NCBI GenBank assembly: GCA_026122225.1
Contig: JANEZZ010002199.1
Location: 186,001-250,000, forward strand
Source of the DNA: Heloderma charlesbogerti
Taxonomy: Eukaryota > Chordata > Lepidosauria > Squamata > Helodermatidae
Length of the DNA stretch: 64,000 nucleotides
Direction of reading: 5' to 3'
This document shows, in pieces, positions 22,277 through 34,080 of the stretch; the stretch's first letter is position 1; each line of letters starts with the position of its first letter. The position numbers and the translations under genes are program-made. Below the pieces are notes generated by a model that saw only the letters and a program-made list of their open reading frames with translations, searched no databases and was not told the DNA's origin.

Positions 22277-23010
22277 AGGGCACCCAAGGGTGGCTCTCCT
22301 CCACCTCTCACACTGGATCCCCACCAGCACCCCAGCACAGCTGTTTCCTCAGCACCAGGGCACCCCCACCCCCCAGTGTGACTGGATAGGGCTCCAGGAG
22401 GGGAGGGCAGGAAAGGATGAGCTATAGAAAGTAGTGCTATAGAAAGAATGAAAGGGGAGCGGGGCCTTTGCAGCCGGATCAGCTTGGATAGTTTGGGGGT
22501 CCCCCTCCCTATTTTGTTTTTTGAGGGCGCTCTTTCTCCTCCTCGCCCCCGCTCTCCCTCCAACTAAGCAAGGCTGCTGACTCTGCATGAAGGGCCACCC
22601 TCCCCACCCCTGCCACCAGCCCCATGTCCCTTACGCACCGCACTGATCGAGGGGGCGGGGGGGCTGCAGAGAGGATCATGCAATAGAAACCAGGTAGGTG
22701 TTTGAGCCCCACTTTGCAGCAGCTGGAATGCATGCATCAGCCCCCAACCCATGATTCCCAGAAGGCAGTTAAGGGGGAGAGCGGGGGGTGCTTCCACCAA
22801 GGCTTCCAGTAAAGCAAATCCTGGGTCCCCCTCCATCCCCCCAATATTGCACCGTTACCTCTTTGCACGGTCCACTCCACGTATCAGCACCCCACCCCAG
22901 GAATGTCACCAGCCTATTTCCCTGCTCTGCCCCCCCCACGCCCACTTTTAAGATTTCCTGCCTCTCTAGGAATCAGAGCGCAGTTCTCTATGGGAGGGCT
23001 AATTGGCGTT
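22277..23010 (+). repeat. GC-rich repeat family, copy 2
   Basis: Same ordered blocks as copy 1: GGCTCTCCTCCACCTCT, GGGCTCCAGGAGGGGAGG, ATAGAAAGAATGAAAG, CCCTATTTTG, GCCCCACTTTGCAG, TTACCTCTTTGCA and CCTGCCTCTCTAGGAATCAG. The CAG run of copy 1 is absent. Confidence 0.75.
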
Positions 23011-23102
23011 GAAGTCCAAAAAATAGGACGCGCTCCTATGCATGTGGAGGGGGGGAAAAAGGCCTACAACTCCCAGCATTCCCCAGCCAGGCTGGGGAAA
23101 TC

Positions 23103-23320
23103 AGAACATAAGAGGAGCCAGGCTGGCTGAGACCAGGGTCTGCTTAGGCCGGCATTCCGTTCCCACGGTTGCCAGCCTCTGGGAAACCCAAAAGTAGGGC
23201 AGGAACGCAACAGCAACTAGTATACCGATATGCCTCTGATTCTGGAGGCAACAGATAGCCACCATGACCAGTAGCCACTGGTAGCCTCGTCCTCCATGGA
23301 TGTGTCTACTTCCCAACATG
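23103..23320 (-). mobile_element. CR1 3' UTR fragment
   Basis: Aligns with 1229-1450 in the same orientation: AACATAAGAGGAGCC, AGGCCGGCATTCCGTTCCCA, CTCTGATTCTGGAGG and AGCCACTGGTAGCC. A half fold-back element (23020-23095) lies just upstream, the same arrangement as at 8940-9060. Confidence 0.7.
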
Positions 23321-23457
23321 GGCATCCGATGGTATTTTCCCGGCGTGGGGGGCAAAGCCGCACAGCAGTTTGTGGTTGTATTTTGTGCACATAGCAACAC
23401 ACCTGCGCACTTTCCTTGTGCATGCTCTTTGCTGCTTAGCATTGCATTCTGTGACAT

Positions 23458-23977
23458 TAAGGATGCGATCCTATGCAGGTTTAGACAGGGGGAAAAAAGG
23501 CCTACAACTCCCAGCAGTGCTAGGGAATAGCCCAGCTGGGCTATGCTGGCTGGGGAATGCTGGGAGTTGTTGTTGTTGTTGTTGTTCAGTCGTTCAGTCG
23601 TGTCCGACTCTTCGTGACCCCATGGACCATAGCACGCCAGGCCCTCCTGTCCGGCGCTCTCTCCCAGAGCGTGCTCAAGTTCATACTCATTGCATCGGTG
23701 ATGCTATCTAGCCATCTCATCCTCTGCCGTCCCCTTCTCCTTTTGCCTTCAATCTTCCCCAGCATCAGGGTCTTTTCCAGGGAGTTTTCTCTTCGCATTA
23801 GGTGGCCAAAATATTGGAGCTTCAGCTTCAGTATCTGTCCTTCCAATGAGCACTCAGGGTTGATTTCCTTTAGGATGGACTGATTTGACCTCCTTGCAGT
23901 CCAGGGGACCCGTAAGAGTCTTCTCCAGCAGTTATAGGACTTTTTTTCTGTCTAAACCCGTATAGGATTGCGCCCTT
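23458..23977. mobile_element. Palindromic element split by a BovB tail
   Basis: Left half 23458-23568 (AAGGATGCGATCCTATGCAG ... TGCTGGGAGTTG) and right half 23932-23977 (TTATAGGACTTTTTTTCTGT ... GATTGCGCCCTTA) together make one copy of the fold-back family that is complete at 52462, 57307 and 57926. A BovB 3' end fills the gap. Confidence 0.85.
23569..23931 (-). mobile_element. BovB 3' end inserted in a palindromic element
   Basis: Minus strand encodes the C-terminal end of BovB ORF2 (QILKLKLQYFGHLMRRENSL, EGKRRRGRQRMRWLDSITDA, MVHGVTKSRTRLND) followed by an (AAC)n tail. AGTTGT on the left and AGTTAT on the right may be the target duplication. This is the coding end missing from the large copy at 5080-7745. 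Confidence 0.88.
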
Positions 23978-24104
23978 AGAAGCCTAAGCAGAGTAGTAAA
24001 AGATGCTGGGAATTGGAACAGCACAAATGCAGAAGAATGTGAAATTCACAAAACATCTTGAACGCCAACAAAACATTATTTGGAGAGAGGGATAACGAAG
24101 AAAC

Positions 24105-24134
24105 AAGAAGAAGAAGAAGAAGAAGAAGAAGAAA
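24105..24134 (+). repeat. (AAG)n microsatellite
   Basis: Ten uninterrupted AAG units in a region without genes. Confidence 0.97.
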
Positions 24135-24280
24135 CCAAAATGCATAACATAGTACAGCTGTCTTAAGAATATCATATGTTTTATGGCATCTCTGCCCTTA
24201 TCCTAACATTGACAATATCACATGTCTCGTCCTAGAATGACTTCCTTCATCTAGGAAGCACTGGTGAACACTCTCTAGAA

Positions 24281-24414
24281 CAGTCTTCCCCAACCTGGTG
24301 CCCTCCCGATGTTTCGGCCTGCAACCCCAGCATTCTGGACCATCGGCCATGCTGGCTGGAGCTGCTTGGATATGAAGTCCAAAAAACATCTGAAGGGCAC
24401 CCGGTTGAGGAAGG
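24281..24414. mobile_element. Fold-back DNA element, second family
   Basis: Ends CAGTCTTCCCCAACCTGGTG and CACCCGGTTGAGGAAG are complementary. The interior is also partly palindromic (CCTCCCGATGTTTCGG... with ...CCAAAAAACATCTGAAGG). A second copy at 31673-32396 is split by a solo LTR. Confidence 0.75.
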
Positions 24415-24998
24415 AAGCCCTAGAGGGAGCAGCGGAGGCTGTGGGCATCTTCAGACGACCATGGGCAGGAAGGAGGGTAGCGGAACCACGCCGCAGGGAG
24501 GGGGAGGGGATCTACAGTACACCCACCCCTCACACGACTGCCAAACCACATCGGGCAGCATGGTTCACTTACACACGCATGCACGCACGCACGCACACAC
24601 ACAGTAACCATGCTCCCTCTGGCACATCCTCGCCATTGCTAGGTGATCTCGACCACAGAGAACTGCCAAGTGGGCTAGAGCATCAGCAGAGTTTCCAGCC
24701 ACTCTAGGTGGCCCTCTCAATGGTCGGTTGTGTTTTTCCGTGGGGAGCTTGCCACACAACATGGTCAGCCACCCCAGGACCTGTAACCCACTCTGTAGTG
24801 TGTACCGGACCCATCATGGGCAGGGAAAATGCCCCCCAGATGACACACTAACCCCATGTGGGTTGCTCCCGGATGCTACCCATGAGGGGTTAGCGTGCCA
24901 TACGAACTCAGCCTGTGACCGGGTTCACACAGCACACTAACCAACACTCAGTAGCTGAGTGTGGGTTGTTTGTTGAACTGTGGGTTGTTTGTTGAACC

Positions 24999-25179
24999 AT
25001 GGGTTAGCATGTTGTCTGAACCCAGGACATTTTCTGCAGGGTGGCTTGTTCACCATGCGGTATGGCTTATTTTTCTCAAACAAGACACCTTGAGAACCCG
25101 TAGTTTGTTGTTTGGATTGTTCAGGGTGGTTAGACACCCCATGGAAAATGTCCTGGGTTAAGACAACACGCTAACCCAT
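24999..25179. repeat. Fold-back element with 45-bp arms
   Basis: Arms 24999-25043 and 25135-25179 are inverted copies with few differences (ATGGGTTAGCATGTTGTCTG against the complement of the right arm), separated by 91 bp. Related half-motifs (GGTTAGCGTGCC, GGGTTCACACAGCACACTAA) lie just upstream at 24880-24945. Confidence 0.85.
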
Positions 25180-25181
25180 GG

Positions 25182-25400
25182 CCCTGGGACTGCCTACCAC
25201 CTACCTGGAACTCAGTGACCGTCAATGTGGGTGAAACATATTTTGTGCCCAGCCCCATCATTTCCCCCCTGGAACTGTCTACCTCTCCATTGCTTTGCCC
25301 ATTTTCACCAGTCTCCAGCAGCCTTCTGTATAGGACAGATGCACAGATTCAGGGGGCTTCAACCTGAGAGCCATTCACACCCACCTTGCATTAAACAACG
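25182..25400. repeat. Dispersed ~210-bp repeat, copy 2
   Basis: Partner of 9915-10125. Here it directly abuts the right arm of the fold-back element. From 25400 to 26130 I see no gene and no clear repeat except a 21-bp tandem duplication (CTTGGCGAGTAGGC-ATTCC) at about 25934-25975. Confidence 0.7.
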
Positions 25401-26130
25401 TCCTTCTTCCCACAACACATTGATTTGTGGGATTTGCTGCCGCAAGATATGTGGATGCCCACTAGCTTGGGCACCTTTAACGGGGGATTTATACCCACTG
25501 TGAAATGAAATATTTCCAGGGGAGGTGTTCAAACCTCACCAACATGGTTTCTGACTAGGAAACAATAAAGTGGGGGGGGGCTCCCCTCTCAAAAGCATAA
25601 ACTGGGTTTATTTACTGTTAATATTTGGGGCAAGCGAGGAATACAAAAATTCAGCTTAAGAACAGTAACATTAATAGCTCAGAGGCTCAAAAGTAAAATC
25701 ATCTCTATCGCTCCTGGTTCCCCAGAACCTCTCATCCCTCTCCCTCAACTGCCCACCTTAACCCACCTAATTCCCCCTTAGTATTTCCCTTGGTAACCAG
25801 CCACACTCTCTCCTGTTCTACTCCCTCTCACCTAAGGTCCACTTCGCACATCATGGAGGAGGAGAAATCCTATTGATCTGGCTACAAATCATGACGGCTA
25901 GGAGCAAAGGCAATATACCACAGAGTACCCATTCTTGGCGAGTAGGCCATTCCCTTGGCGAGTAGGCTATTCCACTATTCCATGTCCTGCTTGTGGGCCA
26001 CTCCTGGGAACACACGCACCAAACCAGATCTCATGTTCTTATTGTTAGAGAAAAGGCCAATATGATGTGTCTGACTCCACATTGTCAGAAAAAAAGAGAG
26101 ACCTACTTTGGGATGCAACCAGTGTAGTGA

Positions 26131-26270
26131 GCAAGTGTGGTCTAGTGGTTAGAGCGTTGGACTGGGACTGGGAGATCCAGGTTCAAGTCCCCACTTGACC
26201 ATTTGCCCCACCCCCACCCAACCTGCTTTTTGTAACATCTTACCTGATAAATAAATCTCTTCATTTATTA
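26131..26270 (+). mobile_element. tRNA-derived SINE head
   Basis: GTGGTCTAGTGGTTAGAGCG (A-box region) and GGTTCAAGTCC (B box) at proper spacing, followed by CCCCACTTGACCATTTGCC. A functional tRNA is excluded: there is no acceptor-stem pairing, and the sequence continues into a SINE body. Confidence 0.8.
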
Positions 26271-26276
26271 TTATTA

Positions 26277-26469
26277 ATTACATTTATATCTGGCCTTTCT
26301 TCCAAGGGGGCATACATGACCCCCCTCGTCTCCATTTTATTCCCACAACAAGCATGTGAGGTAGGTTAGGCGGAGAGTCAAGTCACCCAGTGGGCTTCAT
26401 GGCTGAGTGGGGATTAGAACCCAGGTCTCCCGAGTCCCTGTCCAACACTCTTAACCACTAGGCCACACT
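26277..26469 (-). mobile_element. tRNA-derived SINE, nearly complete
   Basis: Reverse orientation of the same family: tail TTATATCTGGCCTTTCTTCC, body AGGTAGGTTAGGCGGAGAG and CACCCAGTGGGCTTCATGG, and tRNA-like head AGAACCCAGGTCTC...TTAACCACTAGGCCACAC. It is head-to-tail with the neighbouring copies on both sides. Confidence 0.82.
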
Positions 26470-26476
26470 TACTGTC

Positions 26477-26665
26477 TAATGAAACTCCTTGGGTGACTTT
26501 GGGCCACTCACTGACTCTCAGCTTAACCTACCTCACAGGGTTGTCGTAAAGATAAAATGGAGGGGATCATGTATGTCGCCTTGGGCTCCTTGGAAGAAAG
26601 GTGGGATAAGATGTTACAAAAAGCAGGTTGGGGCAGGTTATAGATGTAACAAATAAATAAATAAT
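26477..26665 (+). mobile_element. SINE body fragment
   Basis: CTCCTTGGGTGACTTTGGGC, TCTCAGCTTAACCTACCTCA and GCCTTGGGCTCCTTGG are the body of the SINE family without the tRNA-like head. A long stretch from 26670 to 27690 shows no gene I can support; 26870-26970 resembles half of a fold-back element. Confidence 0.7.
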
Positions 26666-27689
26666 AAACCTCCCCTCCCTCTCATTTCAGCTATGCCTTA
26701 TCAGAAACTGATGAAAGAGGTGAATTACTTGTGTTTCGGAAGGTGGCCAGAGGTGAAGATTCACAGATCTTGAACATACTGTGCAGGCTTACTTTGACAG
26801 GTCTCCCAGAAAGATTCTGATAGCAAGGTTACAGGGAATTCTGAACTATACTTTAAGCCGAGTAAGCAAGTTGTGGTTTTTTGGCCTACAACTCCCACCA
26901 GCCCTAGTCAGCATAGTCAATGGTGAGGGATCATAGGAGCTGTAGGCCAAAATATCTATAGGGCCCCAAGTTACCCACTCCTGCTTTAGAGCTAGCGGTC
27001 AGCGGTAAGGATATGACCCCCCCACCCCAAGTGAACAGAACGCCGAAGAGGCTTGTTGCAATTGCAGGATTTGCTGAAGTTATCATGGCTGAATACCAGA
27101 TCAGATCTCTGATCTATAATGTCCAGAATTCCTGAGATGCTGTCAAAGAACCCTCTATAGATCTTTGCATTGGTTCTGCTTCCAGTCTACTGAAAACTCC
27201 TTCCCTAGACATTTCTGGCTGGGCTTGGACTTAGCTTACACGTCCCCAGCCCTCGAAAACACATCGGTCAACACGCTGTTTGCTTTTGAAGAGGTTTTTG
27301 GTTCATGATCTGGCCAGGATGACATCACCAAAATGGAACTTGCAAAGTGCTTTCATGGGGACAAGCTCCAAAGCAGAGGCAGGGCACCCAAAATTTGAAA
27401 GCAATGATGAATCAATATTTCCCCAGTCCCATGGGGAGTAAAATACATTTTACCAGTATCTAGAGCTTCTCACCTTTCCAGAATCTCTGATCAAGACCAC
27501 TGATAGAATATTGGAACCAGTTTGAAGCATTCCCCAGACTCGAATAGTTTACTTTGTACTGTTTCATGGAAGAGAGGTCTAGTCATATAACTCAAGTTGG
27601 CTCAATGGAACCTCAGACAAAGAGCAAGGAGTGGTTGCCTTTGAGCCCTCTCTGTGAGTTTTCCAACAGTAACAGGCTGTCCTCTGCTC

Positions 27690-28085
27690 AGAAGCAGAAA
27701 TGCTGGGCTAACTGGACCTTAGCGCCATTTAGTCTTCGATATTTGAGGAAGCGCCTCTCCCTGTATATGCCTGCCCAAGGACTGAGATCTGTTGGAGGGG
27801 CTCTCCTCTGCGTCCCACCAGTGTGAGACATACACTATGGTGAGATGTGGGAGAGGCTCTTCTCCGCTGTGGCACCCTGGTTGTGGAATGCCTTCCCCTT
27901 CGAGGCCCAATTGGCGTGTACAATGGTTTCATTTTGGCGACAAGTAAAAACATGGCTTTTTACCAAAGCCTTTGAGGGCTAAATGCATTCCCTAAAGCAG
28001 CACACTGTTTTAACTGTTTTATATTTTAATTGTTATTAGTTTGTTTAATAGTTTAATACGTTTTTAGCTATTTACATTGTTGTTG
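27690..28085 (+). mobile_element. L2-like LINE 3' end
   Basis: Contains RKRLSLYMPAQGLRSVGGAL and LLCVPPV, then remains of the FSAVAPWLWNA and LAFEAQLAC blocks and a TGGCTTTTTACCAAAGCCTT tail. It closely resembles 48000-48300 of the larger L2 copy. Confidence 0.8.
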
Positions 28086-28086
28086 T

Positions 28087-28990
28087 TGTTATTATTATTT
28101 ACATTTCTATACCGCCCCATAGCTGAAGCTCTCTGGGAGGTTTACAAAAGTTAAAACATTAAAATACAATATACAAAGTTTAAAAACCATTTACATAAAA
28201 TCATACGGACAATCTATACAAACAACATATAACTAAAAGCAACTTTGAACTATGAACAATTTTTTAAAAATCCAACAATAAAACACAGCTTAAAACAACA
28301 CTGCTTAAAAACAGTATACAAGAGTCAACAAAGAGGAACGAGAGTTCTCAAAAGGGAAGGCCTGCCGGAATAATAGTGTCTTCAACGCCTGCTTAAAAGC
28401 CTTCAAGGAGGTCAGTAGGCGCGTTTCAACCGGCAGGCGGTTCCACAGCTGAGGGGCGGCGAGGAGAAGGTCCTTTGGTGTGGCTGCCAGTCTCACCTTA
28501 GGCAGCCGCAGCAGAGGACCCTCCGAGGACCTCAGGTGGCGGGCTGGGGCGAGGTGCTCCCTGAGGTGCCTGGGGCCTGGACCACGTAAGGCCTGAAAGG
28601 TCAGAACCAGCACTTTACATTTTGCCCAGAAACAAATTGGCAGCCAGTGTAAAGATTTTAAAACCGGTGTAATATGGTCTCCACGGGATGTCCCAGAGAC
28701 CAACCTGGCTGTCCTATTTTGTACCAGTCGAAGTTTCCGAACTAAATATAAAGGCAGCCCCAAGTGCGGCGCATTGCAGAAATCAAGCCTAGAGGTGACC
28801 AGCATGTGCACCACCATTACCATGTCCACATATTCCAGGAATAGTGGCTGGCGTATCAGCCGCAGCTGATAAGAGGCACTTCTCACCATTGCCTCCACCT
28901 GGGTGCCAGGAGCAGGGCTGGGTCAAGAAGCTCCCCCAAGCTACGAACTTGCTCCTTCGGGGGGAGTGCAACCCCTCCCAGAACTGGCTG
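28087..28990 (-). mobile_element. L2-like LINE 3' end
   Basis: Minus strand encodes SASYQLRLIRQPLFLEYVDM, SRLDFCNAPHLGLPLYLVRK, ARLVSGTSRGDHITPVLKSL, HWLPICFWAKCKVLVLTFQA and the PQLWNRLPVETR block, then a 3' UTR ending at 28087. Open for 197 codons, but only the C-terminal end of an ORF2. A second L2 tail on plus ends near 29110. Confidence 0.88.
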
Positions 28991-29957
28991 ACATGCCTTG
29001 ATACCTGAATGAGCACCACCGGTATTGTTTTATGTTGTTTAAATTGATTTTATCTGTACGCCACCCTGAGATCTTAATGATATAGGGTGGGAGATAAATG
29101 CTGTAAATAAATAAATTTGCATCCTTCTGCAGCAGGGGTGGGGAACCTTTTTCAGCCCAAATGCTGAATTTCAAGCTCTGGGAGGCTGCATTCCAGTGGC
29201 TGGTGGGGCCAAAAATGCCAGCATATCGTAGCTCAAAGCCGGGGCGGACCGGGGCTAGCTGCCAGCACCTGGCACCCCAGACGAACCATGCGATCGGATC
29301 CCCCACCCCCAAGGGCAGATTTAGGCTGAAGTGTTAGGTAAACCTGGAAACATTTTGCCCGTTTTCTGTTTAATGAAGAGGCAAGCCCCTCCACCCCATC
29401 TTCAGAAGCAGACATATAATTTATGAAACATTCACCCCAAGTGTTGTTTTTTTAAACAACACACTGTATCAGCACAGAGGGTCTGATAAAAACAACAAAA
29501 GAGAAGAGCTCAGCCCTCCGCTCTGCAAAGGAACAGAAGCCCCATCCACAACGGCCAAGGGAAGTCCCTGGAAGAAGGGTCCTGGTTGCATCCTTGGGAT
29601 GACATGGGCAACAGGGCACCACCAGCCCCTAGGCTCAGCCCTCCAAGGGCAAAGGAAGTGGCTGCTCTTGGGAGAGTGTCTCACTCCCTGCCTCCAACAG
29701 GGAGCAGCAGCAGAGCAGGAGGAGATCTCGTGTCGCTTGAGGGAGGACCAGGTCCCAAAGACGGGCGGGCGGCCTGACTTAGCCCCACCATCCCCAGTTG
29801 GTCCCTCACTCACTTCCGCAGCCTTGGTCATCTTCCCTCTGCACACACACGGGAACTGAAATAATGACATCTTCGTTATTTTATTTATATTTTTAATTTG
29901 TTTATATTTTTTCCCTCGAATCTGGCGCCCTGCTTAACTTGGCGTCCCAGGCAGCCA

Positions 29958-30850
29958 CCTATTCATTTATTTATTTATTTCATTTCTATACCGCCCAATA
30001 GCCAAAGCTCTCTGGGCGGTTCACAAAAATTAAAACCAAATGGCAAACAATAAAACAATATAAAATATACAGAACATTAAAGCCACAATATAACAATGCA
30101 ACCACAATAAAACCTAGCAGCAACCACAATAAAACCTAGCAGCAGTAAAGGAGTTTAAAATACAGATTTAAAACAGCAAAGCTAAAAGTTCAGAAAGCTA
30201 AAATGCCTGGGAGAATAAAAAGGTCTTCACCTGGCGCCGAAAAGAATACAATGTAGGTGCCAGGTGAACCTCACTAGGAAGCTCATTCCAGAGCCGGGGT
30301 GCCACAGCAGAAAAAGCCCTCCTCCTAGTAGCCACCCGCCTCACTTCCTTTGGCAGGGGCTCACGGAGGAGGGCCGCTGACGATGATCTTAAGGTCCGGG
30401 CAGGCACATATGGGAGGAGGCGATCCTTCAGATAACCTGGCCCCAAGCCGTTAAGGGCTTTAAATGTTAATACCAGCACTTTGAATCGGGCCCAGAAATG
30501 GACTGGCAGCCAGTGCAGCTGAAAAAGTACTGGCGTAATATGAGCTCGCAGGCCAGTCCCTGTTAACAATCTTGCTGCCCTATTTTGGACCAGCTGAAGT
30601 TTCTGGACCATTTTCAAAGGCAGCCCCTCGTATAATGCATTGCAGTAATCCAGACGAGAAGTTGTCAGAGCATGGATAACTGTAGCTAGGCTCTCTCTGT
30701 CCAGATAAGGGCGTAGTTGGTGTACCAGCCTCAGCTGATAAAAAGTGCTCCGTGCCACTGAGTTCACCTGTGCCTTAAGTGACAGCTCTGGATCCAAGAG
30801 CACCCACAAACTACGTTCACCAACATGGATGGGTTGCCCCTGCTTAAAGC
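29958..30850 (-). mobile_element. L2-like LINE 3' end, well preserved
   Basis: Minus strand 30809-30198 is open for about 200 codons: VLLDPELSLKAQVNSVARST, SRLDYCNALYEGLPLKMVQK, HWLPVHFWARFKVLVLTFKA and APRLWNELPSEVHL. The 3' UTR ends at 29958 in TTTATTTATTTCATTT read on plus. It is a second L2 subtype, distinct from the 28087 copy. Confidence 0.88.
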
Positions 30851-31672
30851 CTTAGGAGAGGCATGGGATCTTGGGTAACATTTGATTTACAAATATACAA
30901 GCAGCACATCCGTGGAGGCAAAGGGGCCCTCCTACAAGGCCGCGGATCTGCTACCCAAACTCAGGTCCTTAGAGAGAGGCCATGGTAATGCCAAGATGCC
31001 TTCAACCTATTCACAGCACTCGCTCTGTCTTGCTCTGGTTGTGTATTCCAGGCTGCAGAATTTCTCTCCTTCACTCCCCTGCCGCCCCCTCCACCCAATG
31101 AAAACCTGGAACAATTTGCTTCAAATGAGTGAGGTGTGATAACCAGAAGAGGCCTAGAGGCAGATTAAAGTAAAACAAATTTGAAACCACATTGAAAAAT
31201 CACAGCAGACAAATAGCAGATCTACATAGATTCATGAGATCAAATGAAATAAAAACAGTATATTTAACAATATGGGGAAGAAGAATGTGGAATGATTAAA
31301 TCATGGGGCTCAAATGACTGAAGTGCTAATGCAGTTATTTGAATCTAAGATGGCTGCAGCATAGAACTATCAAACATTTCCCACAAAATATGATCTATTA
31401 ACCCCTGTTGTACAACTGGGGGTTCTGCATGCTCTTCTCTGGGTTTAACCCAGTATCCAGATGATTTGTGCAAGGAAAGGTAGAAAAAGAATAAGGACAT
31501 CATAATGTTTGAACGCAGTGTTTTTCAGTGGGTTTACAAAAACTAATAAAATGATGACTACTTACAGTAAAACGATCCAGTTTTTGCCTTTTTCTGGCGC
31601 TCTTAAGGTGCAACCCTATGCATGTTCCGATAGAAAAATGTCCTACAGCTCCCAGCATGCCCCAGCCAACAG

Positions 31673-32396
31673 TATCCAACCTTCCCCAAACTAGTGCCCT
31701 CCAGATGTTTTGGATTTCAACTCCCATTAGCCTCAGCTAGTATGACCAATGGTCACGAGTGCTGGGACTTGTCTTCCAAAACATCTGAAGGGCACCAGCT
31801 GTCAGTTCCCTTGGTCCTCTCCCTTCGCAATCCCACACTCCAAGATACCAGGCTTCAGGATCACTACAATTTTAGTTAACAACCAGGTTCTTTCCAAATG
31901 CAAATCCTCGGAGACTCTCAGGCTACAAAGGAAAACAGCTACTCCACACAATTACGAATATCAACAGAGGAGCTAAATGGGAGTTAGAGACATTGCCGGC
32001 AGTTTGAAACAAGAACTTGCCGGCCGGATAACTTGGGGGGGGGATGCCCCTCCCTTACAGTTGTGCCTCCCTACGTAGGCTATCACGCATAGCCAACCAG
32101 GTGGGATGTCTGAGCTCCGCCTCTAACTTTTCCCCCTTTACCCTGCACTGCACTCTAGCATCCTTCAACTCACAGCCCACACTCTCCTCCTCCCCCAAGA
32201 CCCGAGTTCTCGGGGGGGGGGGGTTCTGGTCGAGCCATCTGTGTGCCAAGGTCCTAAGAAGAAGGCCTTGCCATATCTGAGCTCACTAGGGAGAGAGCCT
32301 CCCCCGGTTCAGGCTGTTCCCATTCTGAGTTTGAGCTGCTAACTATCTCCATATGCTCAGAATCATTCCTGACACCAGGTTGGGAAAGGTTGAATT
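31673..32396. mobile_element. Fold-back element split by a solo LTR
   Basis: 31673-31799 (ACCTTCCCCAAACTAGTGCC ... AAAACATCTGAAGGGCACC) and 32375-32396 (CCAGGTTGGGAAAGGTTGAA) are the two parts of one element of the 24281 family. Confidence 0.8.
31800..32374 (-). mobile_element. Solo LTR (TGTCA family), 575 bp
   Basis: Begins TGTCA and ends TGACA, flanked by CCAGC on the left and CCAGG on the right (4 of 5 identical), inside a fold-back element whose halves rejoin without it. On minus it starts with an acidic frame (VRNDSEHMEIVSSSNSEWEQ) that opens at base 2. It is about as long as, and clearly related to, the LTR at 54478-55053. It lies 109 bp past the stop codon of unit C, on the same strand. 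Confidence 0.85.
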
Positions 32397-32482
32397 AGAA
32401 CATTTAGTCATCATGGCAAAATCTCACAATTTTTGTGTGGCTTGCATGGGGTTTGAAACTCTTCCCACACTCTTGAGCGTTT

Positions 32483-34080
32483 CTATGGTTTCTTCCCTGT
32501 ATGAATGCTTTCATGGGATTTTAGGTTCCTGCTATCAGTGAAATGCTTTCCACACTCAGAATGTTTATATGGTTTCTCCCTTGTGTGGATTTTTTGATGT
32601 ACCCTAAGGTGTGATGACTGATAGAAGCTCTTTCCACACTCCGAACATTTATATGGTCTCTCCCCTCTGTGGGTTCTCTCATGTACAGTGAGGTGTTGAT
32701 TCTGGCTGAAGCTCTTTCCACACTCCACGCATTTAAAAGGTTTCTCCCCTGTGTGAATTCTTTGATGGGTAAGAAGACGTACACTATCTCTAAAACTCTT
32801 TCCACACTCCATGCATTTATACTGCTTCAACCCTGTGTAGTTCTTTTGATGAAAACTAAGCTGAACACTTGTACTGAAGCTCTTTCCACACTCCACGCAT
32901 TTAAAAGGTTTCTCCCCTGTGTGAGTACTTTGATGTAAAATAAGGGTAGAGCTCACATAGAAGCCTTTTCCACACTCCTTACATTTATATGGTTTCTCCC
33001 CTGTGTGAGTTTTTTTATGGATATTAAGGTTCCTCTTATGACTAAAGCTTTTTCCACACTCGATGCATTTATATGGCTTCTCATCTGTATGGGTTCTTTC
33101 ATGCGCATGAACGTTTCCGCTGGTGCTGAAGCTCTTGCCACACTCCTTACATTGATAGGGTTTCTCCCCTGTGTGGGTTCTTTGATGTGAAGTAAGGCCA
33201 CCACCACTGCTGAAGCTCTGTCCACATTCCTGGCATTTAAATGGTTTCTCCCCAGTATGGGTTCTTTGATGGAACTTCAGGTTTACCTTCTGACTGAAGC
33301 TCTTGCCACACTCTAAGCATTTATATGGTTTCTCTCCTGTGTGGGTTCTTTGATGTGCAGTAAGCTGTTGACTCCGACTGAAGCTCTTCCCACATTCCAT
33401 ACATATATATGGTTTCTCTCCTGTGTGGGTTCTCTGGTGTAAAGCGAGGCTGGTGCTCACACTGAAGCCCTTTCCACATTCCAGACATTTAAATGGTTTC
33501 TCTCCTGTGTGAGTTCTTTGATGATTAGCTAGACGTCCATTATCACTGAAGCTCTTTCCACATTCCATGCATTTAAATGGTTTCTCCCCTGTGTGGGTTC
33601 TTTGATGTAAAGTAAGATGTTGATTCCGACTAAAGCTCTTTCCACATTCCATGCATTTAAATGGTTTCTCCCCTGTGTGGGTTCTTTGATGTGAGGCAAG
33701 ACTACTGCTCACACTGAAGCTCTTTCCACAGTCCACACATTGATATGGTTTCTCCCCTGTATGGGTTCTTTCATGTAAAGTAAGATGCAAACGTCGACCG
33801 AAGTGCTTTCCACAGTCCATACATTTAAATGGTTTCTTCCCTGTGTGGGTTCTTTGATGTGAAGTAAAACTATCAGCATCATGGAAGCTCTTCCCACGTT
33901 CCATACATTCATATGGTTTCTCTCCTGTATGGATACTTAAAAGTTGAGTAAGATGTCTATTCTGACTGAAGCATGTTGATTCCCTTTGCTTTCCAGACGT
34001 ATCTTTTCTGACTTCATGCTTGTTTGCTTCCAATGACACCTCAGATGGCTTCTTATAATTCTCATCGTCCTGTCCCTCAC
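32483..34080 (-). CDS. Unit C: C2H2 zinc-finger exon (complete)
   Basis: Terminal exon of a KRAB-ZNF gene: acceptor CCCAAACAG (AG at 34082-34081), phase 1 entry, open to TAG at 32485-32483. The linker before the array is short ([20 protein letters not shown]); the SSTSQ segment and first degenerate fingers of A and B are deleted. It has 14 canonical fingers and three degenerate ones: the first (CMER, Cys to Arg), the thirteenth (last His to Tyr, HQKNY) and the last (first Cys to His, KHSECGK). The C-terminal fingers match those of B one to one except for two extra fingers before the last pair. With KRAB-A and KRAB-B of unit C the lengths stay in frame. Confidence 0.96.

Noticed and set aside
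26131..26208. tRNA gene
   Set aside because: It has A- and B-box-like sequence, but no acceptor-stem pairing or anticodon arm that folds properly, and it continues into a SINE body.
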